Source: an uncultured Lachnospiraceae bacterium (GTDB lineage Bacteria > Bacillota > Clostridia > Lachnospirales > Lachnospiraceae). From it: a stretch of 64,000 nt of DNA. The stretch is taken from NCBI GenBank assembly GCA_910589105.1, contig CAJUST010000001.1:62001-126000 (forward strand), read 5' to 3'. The notes beneath the pieces are model-generated. The model worked only from the letters and a program-made list of their open reading frames with translations, was not told the origin of the DNA and searched no databases. Shown piece by piece: positions 8,880 through 16,904 of this stretch (positions are counted from its first letter, which is position 1; each line of letters begins with the position of its first letter). A program made the translations under genes and the position numbers.

Positions 8880-9989
8880 ATGGAGTCAGAAAAATTAATA
8901 TTAGACGGCAGTAAAGTATTATGGCACAAAGATAGAATAGAGCAATGGAAAAAGGGGGAGCGTTTTGCGCCTGTTACGATTGATTGCGCGCTGACTACGA
9001 AATGCAGTTACCGCTGTGTGTATTGTTATGGAAAAATGCAGTGCATAAACCAGTCGGATAATCTTGACGAAGAAACAATTTTACGCTTTTTAGAGGATGC
9101 GGCGGAAATAGGAGTAAAAGCGGTTAGTTTTGTAAGCGATGGAGAAAGCACATGTAACCCACATTTGAAAAAAGCGGTTTTACATGGCAAGAGCCTTGGA
9201 TTAGATATGGCTCTTGGCACAAATGGCTTTTTGTTAAAAGATGAGGAATTAGAGGAAATTTTGCCGGCGCTTACTTATTTGCGTTTTAATATATCGGCTG
9301 GGGAGAGGGAACGATATGCCGAAATTCATGGCTGCGCCTTAAAATGCTATGATAAAGTAATTGAAACGATGAAAAAAGCGGTAGATATTAGGGAGAAGAA
9401 AGATCTGGCGGTTACAATTGGAATGCAAATGGTTTTAATGCCAGATTTTGCAGATCAGATTCTTCCGCTTACAAAGTTAGGCAGAGAGATTGGCGTGGAT
9501 TATCTCGTGATTAAACATTGCAGTGATGATGAGGAAGGCACGCTTGGCGTAAATTACGAAAAATATGATGCCGTGATTCCGGTTTTAAAGGAAGCGGAAA
9601 CTTATTCTACGGATAAGTATCAGGTTTCGGCAAAATGGTCAAAGATTTTAAGCCATGGGAAGAAAAGTTACTGTAAGTGTTTTGGAGCCCCCTTTATTCT
9701 TCAAATGTCGGGTACGGGCCTTGTGGCTCCTTGTGGAATGTTTTTCAATGAGAAATATAGTAAATACCATATTGGAAATATTAAGGAAAAGAGATTTAAA
9801 GAGATATTTGAAAGCGACAGGTATTGGGAAGTTATGAAAATGATAACAGACGAAACTTTTGATCCAAACCGCGATTGCGGTACGCTCTGTCTTCAGCATA
9901 AAACAAATGAGGCATTGTGGAAGATCTATCAAACAGGGACAATTCCAAAGAGTCCGGAAATTGAACCGAATCATATTAATTTTATATAA
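8880..9989 (+). CDS. Radical SAM/SPASM-type enzyme
   Basis: 369 residues from ATG 8880, chosen because AAGGAAGG lies 9 nt upstream; ATG 8871 touches that site. CSYRCVYC (Cys 42, 46, 49) is the [4Fe-4S] motif and SDGESTCNP the SAM-binding motif. C-terminal Cys residues (CKCFGAPF, APCGMFF, CGTLC) suggest SPASM-like auxiliary clusters. It is clearly a paralogue of the 6012 gene, sharing the lead-in WHKDRIEQWKKGERF versus YHPERVAAWKRGENI. The pair brackets the transketolase genes. Substrate unknown; a sugar intermediate is the natural guess. Confidence 0.83.
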   Translation: MESEKLILDGSKVLWHKDRIEQWKKGERFAPVTIDCALTTKCSYRCVYCYGKMQCINQSDNLDEETILRFLEDAAEIGVKAVSFVSDGESTCNPHLKKAVLHGKSLGLDMALGTNGFLLKDEELEEILPALTYLRFNISAGERERYAEIHGCALKCYDKVIETMKKAVDIREKKDLAVTIGMQMVLMPDFADQILPLTKLGREIGVDYLVIKHCSDDEEGTLGVNYEKYDAVIPVLKEAETYSTDKYQVSAKWSKILSHGKKSYCKCFGAPFILQMSGTGLVAPCGMFFNEKYSKYHIGNIKEKRFKEIFESDRYWEVMKMITDETFDPNRDCGTLCLQHKTNEALWKIYQTGTIPKSPEIEPNHINFI

Positions 9990-10028
9990 ATTTCAGAAAT
10001 CTGGAAAAATAAGCATGGAGGCTGAAAA

Positions 10029-11558
10029 ATGGCACTTGTTGTGACAAAAGCGGAATTTAGGAATATAAGAAAGGAATTGCGGGCGGAAGGGAAGAAAGTG
10101 GTTCTCTGCCATGGCGTATTTGATTTAGTGCATCCCGGCCATATCATTCATTTTGAAGAAGCAAAAAAGATGGGGGACGTTTTAGTGGCGTCTGTCACGG
10201 CGGCAAAATATGTGAGAAAAGGTCCGGATAGGCCGTATTTTGGAGATGAGATGCGTCTGAAATTTTTATCTTCGATTGCGTATATTGATTATATTCTTTT
10301 GTCAGAGGGCTTTACTGTAGATGATATTATTGAAGCGGCGGAGCCGGACTTGTATGTAAAAGGCTCGGAGTATCAGGCGCAAGAAGATGACATTACCGGA
10401 AAGATTGCCGGAGAAATAGAGCTGGTCCGTAAACATGGAGGGGAAATTGCTTATACAGGCGGGCAGGTGTTTAGTTCAACGAAACTAATCAACCATGCTT
10501 TTCCATCACTTTCTGAGGAAGTGAAACAATTTATGAAATCATTTTCAGATAAGTATAGTTTATCTGAAATCAGAGCGCTGGCGGAAAAAATTTCGGGCTT
10601 TAAGATAGCGGTAATTGGAGACGTAATTATAGATGAATATATTTATTGCAATGTACAGGGGTTAATGTCGAAAGACAGGGGATATTCTGCCCGTTATAGA
10701 TATGTGGAGCAGTATTTAGGCGGTTCGTTAGCCGTGGCGAGGCATATTGCCTCATTTTGTGACGACGTCACTCTTTTGAGCGTTGTAGGGAAAGAGGAGG
10801 CGGTACATAGCCGGATGTTAGACGAACTTGGCGATAAGATGAGGATAGACGTAACGTTTAGCGATGTTTTTGAAACCATTATAAAAACACGGTACGTTTC
10901 CATGAATGAAAAACGGGAAGAGCTTGATAAAATTTTCGCTGTAAATAACCTTCCTGTATATATGCGCATTGATAAACCTGCATTAGATAAGTTTAAAGAA
11001 AAAATAAAAGAGAAAATAGAACAGTGTGACGTGGTTATTTTGTGTGATTTTGGGCATGGGCTGATAGATGAAGAAGTGATGGATTTGATTCAGTCTAAGG
11101 CGAAGTTTTTAGCGTTGAACTGCCAGACTAATTCATCGAATTATGGAAAAAATTTAATTACAAAATATAAACGGGCAGATGTATTTGCGATTGACCAGAA
11201 AGAATTGGGGCTGGCATTTGCGAATTACCGTTTAGATGAGCAAGAGCTTCTTCAGAAGTTAGAAAAACATTTGGACTGCCATGGGTGGCTGACACAGGGA
11301 TCCCAAGGGGCAGTTTCGATTGAAGATGGAGAAATAAAACATTGTCCGGCATTTGTTTTAAAAGTGAAAGACACCATTGGAGCAGGGGATGCGTTCTTTT
11401 CCATTGCAAGCTTATTTGCGGCAGCAGGCGCTTCCATGGAGATGGGAACATTTATGGGAAATATTGCGGGGGCATTGGCGACAAATATCGTAGGAAACAA
11501 AAAAGGCATTGATAAAGTAGATGTACTGAAGTACGCTTCTACTTTACTTAATATATGA
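10029..11558 (+). CDS. Bifunctional cytidylyltransferase-PfkB kinase, HldE-like with reversed domain order
   Basis: 509 residues. The N-terminal third is a cytidylyltransferase-like nucleotidyltransferase: CHGVFDLVHPGHIIHF with HxGH at residues 35-38, and the KGSEY motif near 113. From about residue 190 a PfkB-family sugar kinase follows (IAVIGDVIIDEY, GGSLAVARH, and DTIGAGDAFFS at about 448-458 with the catalytic Asp). E. coli HldE has the kinase first and the nucleotidyltransferase last, so the order is inverted here. With GmhA and GmhB it would provide the heptose 1-kinase and NDP-heptose synthetase steps. RBS TGGAGG. Confidence 0.85.
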   Translation: MALVVTKAEFRNIRKELRAEGKKVVLCHGVFDLVHPGHIIHFEEAKKMGDVLVASVTAAKYVRKGPDRPYFGDEMRLKFLSSIAYIDYILLSEGFTVDDIIEAAEPDLYVKGSEYQAQEDDITGKIAGEIELVRKHGGEIAYTGGQVFSSTKLINHAFPSLSEEVKQFMKSFSDKYSLSEIRALAEKISGFKIAVIGDVIIDEYIYCNVQGLMSKDRGYSARYRYVEQYLGGSLAVARHIASFCDDVTLLSVVGKEEAVHSRMLDELGDKMRIDVTFSDVFETIIKTRYVSMNEKREELDKIFAVNNLPVYMRIDKPALDKFKEKIKEKIEQCDVVILCDFGHGLIDEEVMDLIQSKAKFLALNCQTNSSNYGKNLITKYKRADVFAIDQKELGLAFANYRLDEQELLQKLEKHLDCHGWLTQGSQGAVSIEDGEIKHCPAFVLKVKDTIGAGDAFFSIASLFAAAGASMEMGTFMGNIAGALATNIVGNKKGIDKVDVLKYASTLLNI

Positions 11559-11596
11559 TGATTCTAAAGATATATTTATAAAATGGAGGGTAAGAA

Positions 11597-13237
11597 ATGA
11601 AGATTTTGTTGGTGGTTCCGCAATACTATAGCCGGAAAGAACGATATTATCAAATGCCATTAGGCTTAGCGTATGTGAATGCAGCTCTGCGGGAAGCAAA
11701 TTTAGATGTGCAATGCCTGAATATGAACCATATTGAAGCAGAAGACGCCTATTCAGTTTTAGCTGAACGGGTAGTAAATTCCAATATTGACGTTGTCCTT
11801 TGCGGCGGAATAAGCCCGCTTTGGAAAACGATTAAAAAAGTGTTTGATACAGTTAAAAGGGCAAAAGCTTCCATAATTACTGTGGGGGGGGGTGGAGCCT
11901 TTACGTCGGAGCCTCTTATTTCAGCGGAACTTCTTGAAGTAGATTATGCTGTAATTGGAGAAGGGGAGATTACAGATGTAGAGCTTATTCAAACGTTGAT
12001 GGCGAATCAGAATGTAAGCAATGTAAAAGGAATTGTATATAAAACGCCGGACGGATATAGGCAGACGGCTCCGAGGGAAGAAATTGCCGATGTGGATTCC
12101 ATTCCATTTCCATGCTATGAGGGGTTTGACATGGATTTATATTTAGAAAATCAAATGGTGAGCGATGAATATTATTCTTTTTATTCGGACAAGCCGAGAA
12201 TTATGCCGATGATTTTAGGCAGGTCATGCCCTTATCAATGCAAATTTTGTTTTCACCCTATAGGAAATAAATACAGGGTGCGAAGTCTGGATAATTTTTT
12301 TATGGAACTGGATCAATGGAAGAATAAGTATGCTCCAACCTGTATTTTGATATTAGATGAATTATTTAGCGCAAGCGTTGAAAGAGTGTATGAGTTTTGT
12401 GAAAGAATAAAAGGATATGAGATAAAATGGATTGTCCAAATGCGGGTGGATATTATCACGAAAGAGTTATTGCAGACAATGCGGGACGCCGGATGCCTCA
12501 GCATCAGTTATGGACTTGAAAGTTTTAGCCCTGCAGTTTTGAAAAATATGAGAAAACATATCTCTTTAGCAGACATAGAAAACGCTTTAAAATTGACTTA
12601 TGAAGCAAAAATAGACATTCAGGGCAATTTTATTTTTGGAGACGAGTTAGAAAATGAGCATACGATATATGAAACATTGCGGTTTTGGTTTCAGCATCCA
12701 GAATATAAAATTAATTTGGGGTGGATAGAGACATATCCGGGATGCGGCTATTATCGGGAATTATCGAAAAATTGGAGCGTTGAGGAGAAAAAAGCATTTT
12801 TAGAAATGAGTGAATGGCTGACAAATTTAACAAAGATGCCAGATGAAGAATATGGGAAATATAAAGTTGTGATTCAACTGCTTACATTTTATTATAACCC
12901 AGATTGTGTGAAAGAAAAAGAGACGCGGACAGACGAAAATGGCGATGGGATTATTGAAGCGAAGTGCGTGCATTGCGGTTCGGTAAATCGGTGGGCAGGA
13001 GTTAAAAAATATCTGCTAAATCAATCGTATTTTAAATTATGCTGCCGGAAATGCAATCATAGGAATGTGATTTACAGCAGGAAAGAAAGGTTAAAAAATT
13101 GGGATTTAATTCTGCCATTATGTGAGAAAATGGCTTTGGCAACAAAGGAAGATGAATTTATTAAAGCGGTAAACGCTTTATATGAGACGTATATGGTGAC
13201 GCATGACCCAGAAAATCCATTTCCTGTTTTGTTTTAG
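11597..13237 (+). CDS. B12-binding-domain radical SAM enzyme with C-terminal zinc-ribbon-like region
   Basis: 546 residues. Residues 1-150 are a cobalamin-binding-type fold (LLVVPQYYSRKERYYQMPLG; the VGGGGAF loop; VIGEGE). CPYQCKFC (Cys 211, 215, 218) is the radical SAM site, followed by FHPIGNKYRVRS and a TIM-barrel core. Near 455-505, CVHCGS and CCRKCNH pairs resemble a zinc ribbon. Cobalamin radical SAM enzymes often methylate unactivated carbons, so C-methylation of a sugar is plausible but unproven. The VGGGGAF loop is encoded across a G9 tract, so this gene could switch off by slippage; it is in frame here. Last gene of the operon. Confidence 0.85.
   Translation: MKILLVVPQYYSRKERYYQMPLGLAYVNAALREANLDVQCLNMNHIEAEDAYSVLAERVVNSNIDVVLCGGISPLWKTIKKVFDTVKRAKASIITVGGGGAFTSEPLISAELLEVDYAVIGEGEITDVELIQTLMANQNVSNVKGIVYKTPDGYRQTAPREEIADVDSIPFPCYEGFDMDLYLENQMVSDEYYSFYSDKPRIMPMILGRSCPYQCKFCFHPIGNKYRVRSLDNFFMELDQWKNKYAPTCILILDELFSASVERVYEFCERIKGYEIKWIVQMRVDIITKELLQTMRDAGCLSISYGLESFSPAVLKNMRKHISLADIENALKLTYEAKIDIQGNFIFGDELENEHTIYETLRFWFQHPEYKINLGWIETYPGCGYYRELSKNWSVEEKKAFLEMSEWLTNLTKMPDEEYGKYKVVIQLLTFYYNPDCVKEKETRTDENGDGIIEAKCVHCGSVNRWAGVKKYLLNQSYFKLCCRKCNHRNVIYSRKERLKNWDLILPLCEKMALATKEDEFIKAVNALYETYMVTHDPENPFPVLF
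11884..11892 (+). repeat. Homopolymeric G9 tract inside the B12 radical SAM gene
   Basis: Nine G spanning codons 96-99 of the 11597 gene, in the glycine loop of the B12-binding domain. The current length keeps the gene in frame; any change not a multiple of three would truncate it after about 100 residues. Confidence 0.92.
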
Positions 13238-13254
13238 GAAAAGGATTTCCGCCA

Positions 13255-13950
13255 TTAAATTGTGACATTAAAGTATTGTTGGGCCTTACAGTATTTTTTC
13301 TGCCTGTTTCTGATTAAGACACTGCCGTCAGGGTTACGCAGCACAACGGAATCATCGGAGACCGGCTGTCCATATACAAACGCATCTACTCCAATGGATA
13401 CACGGTTTCCGATTGGTTCATTGCCTATAATTTTAGCTCCGGCGGCTAAGTAGAGCCCTTTTCCGAGTTTTGGGACAGTTTCGCCGACAGGGCTTTCACC
13501 GGTATTGATGGTGACATTTTGGCCTATTACAAGAAAATCACTGTAAGCTGCATTGCCAATTACGCTTCCTACCGGATGTGTAAGGAAGAATATTTCCGGC
13601 AGTTTGCCTTTGTAAGAGATAAAAAAACTATGTAAAGTTTTATTCAAGTAAATTAATTTGTCACAGACAGATTTGTTTGCGGAAAGCTCCCACAGTGAGT
13701 TAGCCCAAAAATATAAAAACTGGGCATACTGGTCAGAATGCAGATGCGAGAAAAATGTTTCGCCTTGGTTATCTGAATATGCGGAATTTTTAATAAAACG
13801 GAAGCAATGCTCTGTCCGTTCTAAGGCGCGTTCAAAAGCGGCGTCAACGTCGCTGCCTTTTAGAGTATGAGTATTGCGATCCGGAAAAAAAAGCTCTAAC
13901 TGATGCAGCGTATATGTTTGAAGTTCTTGTTTCGGTAATGATAGGTTCAT
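13255..13950 (-). CDS. Serine acetyltransferase-like hexapeptide-repeat acyltransferase
   Basis: 231 residues from ATG 13950, which overlaps the preceding GT2 stop (13947) in ATGA and has GGAAGAAG just upstream. The N-terminal half is helical without a recognised motif. From about residue 140 it reads like a left-handed beta-helix acyltransferase (THPVGSVIGNAAYSDFLVIG, AAGAKIIGNEPIGNRVSIG), with the His and Asn/Gly-rich turns of the CysE/sugar O-acetyltransferase group. It probably acetylates a sugar built by this minus-strand operon. It is convergent with the B12 radical SAM gene, 17 bp away. Confidence 0.7.
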   Translation of the reverse strand: MNLSLPKQELQTYTLHQLELFFPDRNTHTLKGSDVDAAFERALERTEHCFRFIKNSAYSDNQGETFFSHLHSDQYAQFLYFWANSLWELSANKSVCDKLIYLNKTLHSFFISYKGKLPEIFFLTHPVGSVIGNAAYSDFLVIGQNVTINTGESPVGETVPKLGKGLYLAAGAKIIGNEPIGNRVSIGVDAFVYGQPVSDDSVVLRNPDGSVLIRNRQKKYCKAQQYFNVTI

Positions 13951-14917
13951 TTCTTCTTCCTTTTTTGAATATAAATTGGCTCTAAAATAAAACGTGGGAG
14001 AATTGCGTATGGCCATACATGGAACCATATCGTAGGATATTTGTATGTATTTAAAAATAATATCCATTTATCGTCCATATCATACTGATTATCCTCTACG
14101 CTGTATTTTAGGATAGAATCTTTAATAAATCCTTTCATGTCAGTAAGAAAGATTTTTTTCATCTGGCTTTTTGGAAAACCGGCTTTTACGGCTGTTTGGA
14201 GCAAAAGTCTTTTATATTGCTTTACCCAGACTTCAAATAAATTAAATCCGCCGCTGTTATTATTTTTTGCGGCTAAATAGGGGGCTTTTGTCAGGATCAT
14301 TTTAGTATTTTTGCCTGAGAGAATGTGAAATACGATATGCGCGTGTAGAAAATGGGTTCCAAAATATTTCTCAGGATGCTTTATTTGTTTAAATTTGCTC
14401 ATTTTCAGAACGGTTGCAGATATATACGTTACATAAACGCCAATGTAATTCATCAGAAGGGTTTTATCGTAAGTAATCAGATCGTTTGTTTCCCTAAGTT
14501 TTATTCTTGGCGCTTTTCTAATGTCCGGATTGAATGTCTGTGTTGAATATGTAAAAGAATTTATATTAATATAGGCTGGTCTTTCTGTTTTTATCAGATA
14601 TAATATTTTTTTATCGCTCCGGGCAGCAATATGTCATCGTCCGAGAGAAACTGTATATATTCGCCGTTCGCTTTTTGGAAACAGTTAAAAAAATTTTTAT
14701 CCATACCCAAATTTTTTGAATTACGATAATAACGTATCTTATGTTCTTTGCAATATTTTTTCATTACTTTTGGGGTCTCGTCTGTGGAAGCGTTATCTGA
14801 TACAAGGATTTCAACGCCGTCTTCCAACTGCCCTAGCGCGCTTTCTAATGACTGGCATAATAAATGACAGCGGTTATAGGTAGGGATAGCGACTGTCAGT
14901 ATAATTTTTTGTCCCAT
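13947..14917 (-). pseudogene. GT2 glycosyltransferase split by a -1 frameshift at A7
   Basis: ATG 14917 (RBS GAGGT) opens a GT-A glycosyltransferase: AIPTYNRCHLLCQSLESA, LVSDNASTDETPKV, and SDDDILLPGA as the DxD region. The frame ends at TGA 14594-14596. Conserved sequence resumes at once in the -1 frame (KILYLIKTERPAYINI) and runs to 13947, giving about 322 residues in total. The junction is seven A on the coding strand (plus 14606-14612), read A-AAA-AAA in the first frame, a classic -1 slippery heptamer. So this may be a real lesion, a sequencing indel, or programmed frameshifting. The stop overlaps the next gene's start. Confidence 0.78.
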
Positions 14918-14921
14918 GATC

Positions 14922-15854
14922 TTACCTCTTTCTTTTGGTTTCATAATACTGGATTGTTTTTTGGATGCCTTCTTCAAAGGGAATTTCAGGCTTCCAGCCG
15001 GTATCTCTTGTAAGAGGTTCAATATTGATACAAGAACTTGGCATTATGCCGGGGGAGCTGATTTTTCTTTCGGGAGGGGGAGTTTTTTCTCCAATGCCTA
15101 AAGGAAGCGATGGGTTTATCATGTCCCGAATAGTTAAGACGTATTCCCGAAGTGTTTTGTGCGTTCCGCTTCCTATTCCATATGTAATATTATGCCTGCC
15201 TTTCTCTCCAATTTTAATAATTGCTTTTGCTACATCTGATACATAGACAAAATCCCAATTAGACTGGAGATTGCCATAGACAGGGTATTTGCCATCTAAA
15301 AGAGTGGTAATCGTATAAGTCAGGATATTGTCTTCTGTTCTTCCTTCCCCATATGTGCTTGGAAGAACAGTCCAAATCATATCCTGCCCTAATTGCGCGG
15401 CAACGGCTTCTAACAGATAGTGGACGGAAGTTTTTGTGGCTCCATAGATGTCAATGGGCGTCTGTTTCCTTGAAAAATCAATGACGCATTCATTATAAAC
15501 ATATTCTGCCACTGTGCCTGCGGCCAGAAATAGTTTGCATTTTAAATATTTAGAGAGACGTAACATATCCAGAGAAGTTTCGATATTGCTTAATTGCAAA
15601 GGAATGTTGTTTTTTTCTTTCCCAGAAACGCCTGCCCAGCCAAGATGATAAAATATATCATATGTTTTTCCAGACAGCCTTTGCGCCAGTTCTTTAAATT
15701 GATAGCCGGCAGTTATTGTTTTTACGGAAGAATTATGAAATGGCATAGAGGAGGGGGAGGAGGTCAGGACGGTTACGTTAGCGCCTGATTTTAATAATTC
15801 CGCAACAACATATCTGCCGATAAATCCGGTTCCTCCTGTAAGGATGGCTTTCAT
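14922..15854 (-). CDS. NAD-dependent sugar-nucleotide epimerase/reductase (extended SDR)
   Basis: 310 residues. GGTGFIGRYVVAELL is the NAD(P)-binding loop and IYGATKTSVHYLL has the YxxxK pair. HLGWAGVSG after the second strand is like the CDP-paratose/abequose and yersiniose-type reductases, but that is resemblance only. It lies 10 bp after the radical SAM gene and 4 bp before the GT2. In yersiniose synthesis an SDR (YerF) reduces the acetyl branch added by YerE, and this gene or its neighbours could play that part beside the TPP enzyme. Confidence 0.82.
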   Translation of the reverse strand: MKAILTGGTGFIGRYVVAELLKSGANVTVLTSSPSSMPFHNSSVKTITAGYQFKELAQRLSGKTYDIFYHLGWAGVSGKEKNNIPLQLSNIETSLDMLRLSKYLKCKLFLAAGTVAEYVYNECVIDFSRKQTPIDIYGATKTSVHYLLEAVAAQLGQDMIWTVLPSTYGEGRTEDNILTYTITTLLDGKYPVYGNLQSNWDFVYVSDVAKAIIKIGEKGRHNITYGIGSGTHKTLREYVLTIRDMINPSLPLGIGEKTPPPERKISSPGIMPSSCINIEPLTRDTGWKPEIPFEEGIQKTIQYYETKRKR

Positions 15855-15864
15855 ATTCTTCCTC

Positions 15865-16878
15865 CTACTGTTCCATGCGTTTTAGAATGATGTCTGCATA
15901 GCTGTCTATATCGTCGGTTGTATTCGCCGACAGGCTTTCGCAATGTCTGCAGATTGGTATATCGTCTTTCCTCTTTTTTAAGTGGAGTTTTTGGTACTGG
16001 CAAAGTTTTTCGCCATTCCAAATATCCGCAATTTTTTCGGTTTTTAAATCGCCTAAAATATATTCTGTTTTCCAGTCTACACAGCACAGATGCGCAATGC
16101 CGGAATGGTTTATTACCATCGTAGTAAATAAAAATGGGCAGACTTCTTTTGGTTGTAGCTCCTGGCCGTAAGTGCCTTTATGGGCGTTGTTTATTTTTGC
16201 GCCGATATTTGTGTCCTGCCAAAGGGTGGAAGAAATGGTTTCTACAAATATTTCGTCAGACACTTTTTCAAATGTCTGGTAAAAATTCTGTTTTTCTGTT
16301 TCGGTATAACCAATATCGCTGTATTTAATAAAGATTTTACAATTCTGTTTATTTTTATAGAAAAACTCGATTTTTTTATAGAAATCCTGAAAGTCCATTT
16401 CGTATTGGCATACGTCTTTGTACTGTTGTTCATTAATTCCATTTACTGAAATATTTAATATGTCAAGACCTGCCTCAATAAGCTCAAGGCTGAGCGTTTC
16501 GTTTAGAAGCGTGCCGTTGGTCGTGATTTCAATACATTCTGCGGCCTCTGCTTTTTTGGCATAGGCTGCCATTTGGGCAATCTTGGGATTCATCAAGGGC
16601 TCTCCGATTTTAAACAGCCTTAATTTTTTGATTTTTTGTCTGCCCCAGCAAGAGACAATGTCGTCTATGATTTTTTGGAAAAGTTCCAAAGACATTGCGC
16701 CAAATGTTACATTAGATTTTTTTATGGTTTCCATGTCTGAGTGGAAACAAAAATTGCATTTTAAATTACAGGCGCTGCATACGTCAATTTGAATTGCAAA
16801 GGGCGCGGAAAGCGGCAGAACTTCCTGTAACGGGGTTCTTTCCCTTGCGTAAATTTTGGCTCTTCTTATTGCGCTCAT
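15865..16878 (-). CDS. Radical SAM/SPASM enzyme
   Basis: 337 residues. CNLKCNFC (Cys 37, 41, 44) is the radical SAM cluster, and KIGEPLMNPKI matches the SAM-binding GEPLL motif. ITTNGTLL and ISVNGI follow the usual radical SAM barrel pattern. CPFLFTT, CCVDW and CRHCE near the C-terminus fit a SPASM domain. It is paralogous to 28331 and, like that gene, travels with a YerE-like TPP enzyme and an SDR. RBS GGAGGTACAACG before ATG 16878. Confidence 0.85.
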   Translation of the reverse strand: MSAIRRAKIYARERTPLQEVLPLSAPFAIQIDVCSACNLKCNFCFHSDMETIKKSNVTFGAMSLELFQKIIDDIVSCWGRQKIKKLRLFKIGEPLMNPKIAQMAAYAKKAEAAECIEITTNGTLLNETLSLELIEAGLDILNISVNGINEQQYKDVCQYEMDFQDFYKKIEFFYKNKQNCKIFIKYSDIGYTETEKQNFYQTFEKVSDEIFVETISSTLWQDTNIGAKINNAHKGTYGQELQPKEVCPFLFTTMVINHSGIAHLCCVDWKTEYILGDLKTEKIADIWNGEKLCQYQKLHLKKRKDDIPICRHCESLSANTTDDIDSYADIILKRMEQ

Positions 16879-16904
16879 CGTTGTACCTCCGTGTGGTCTG
16901 CTTT

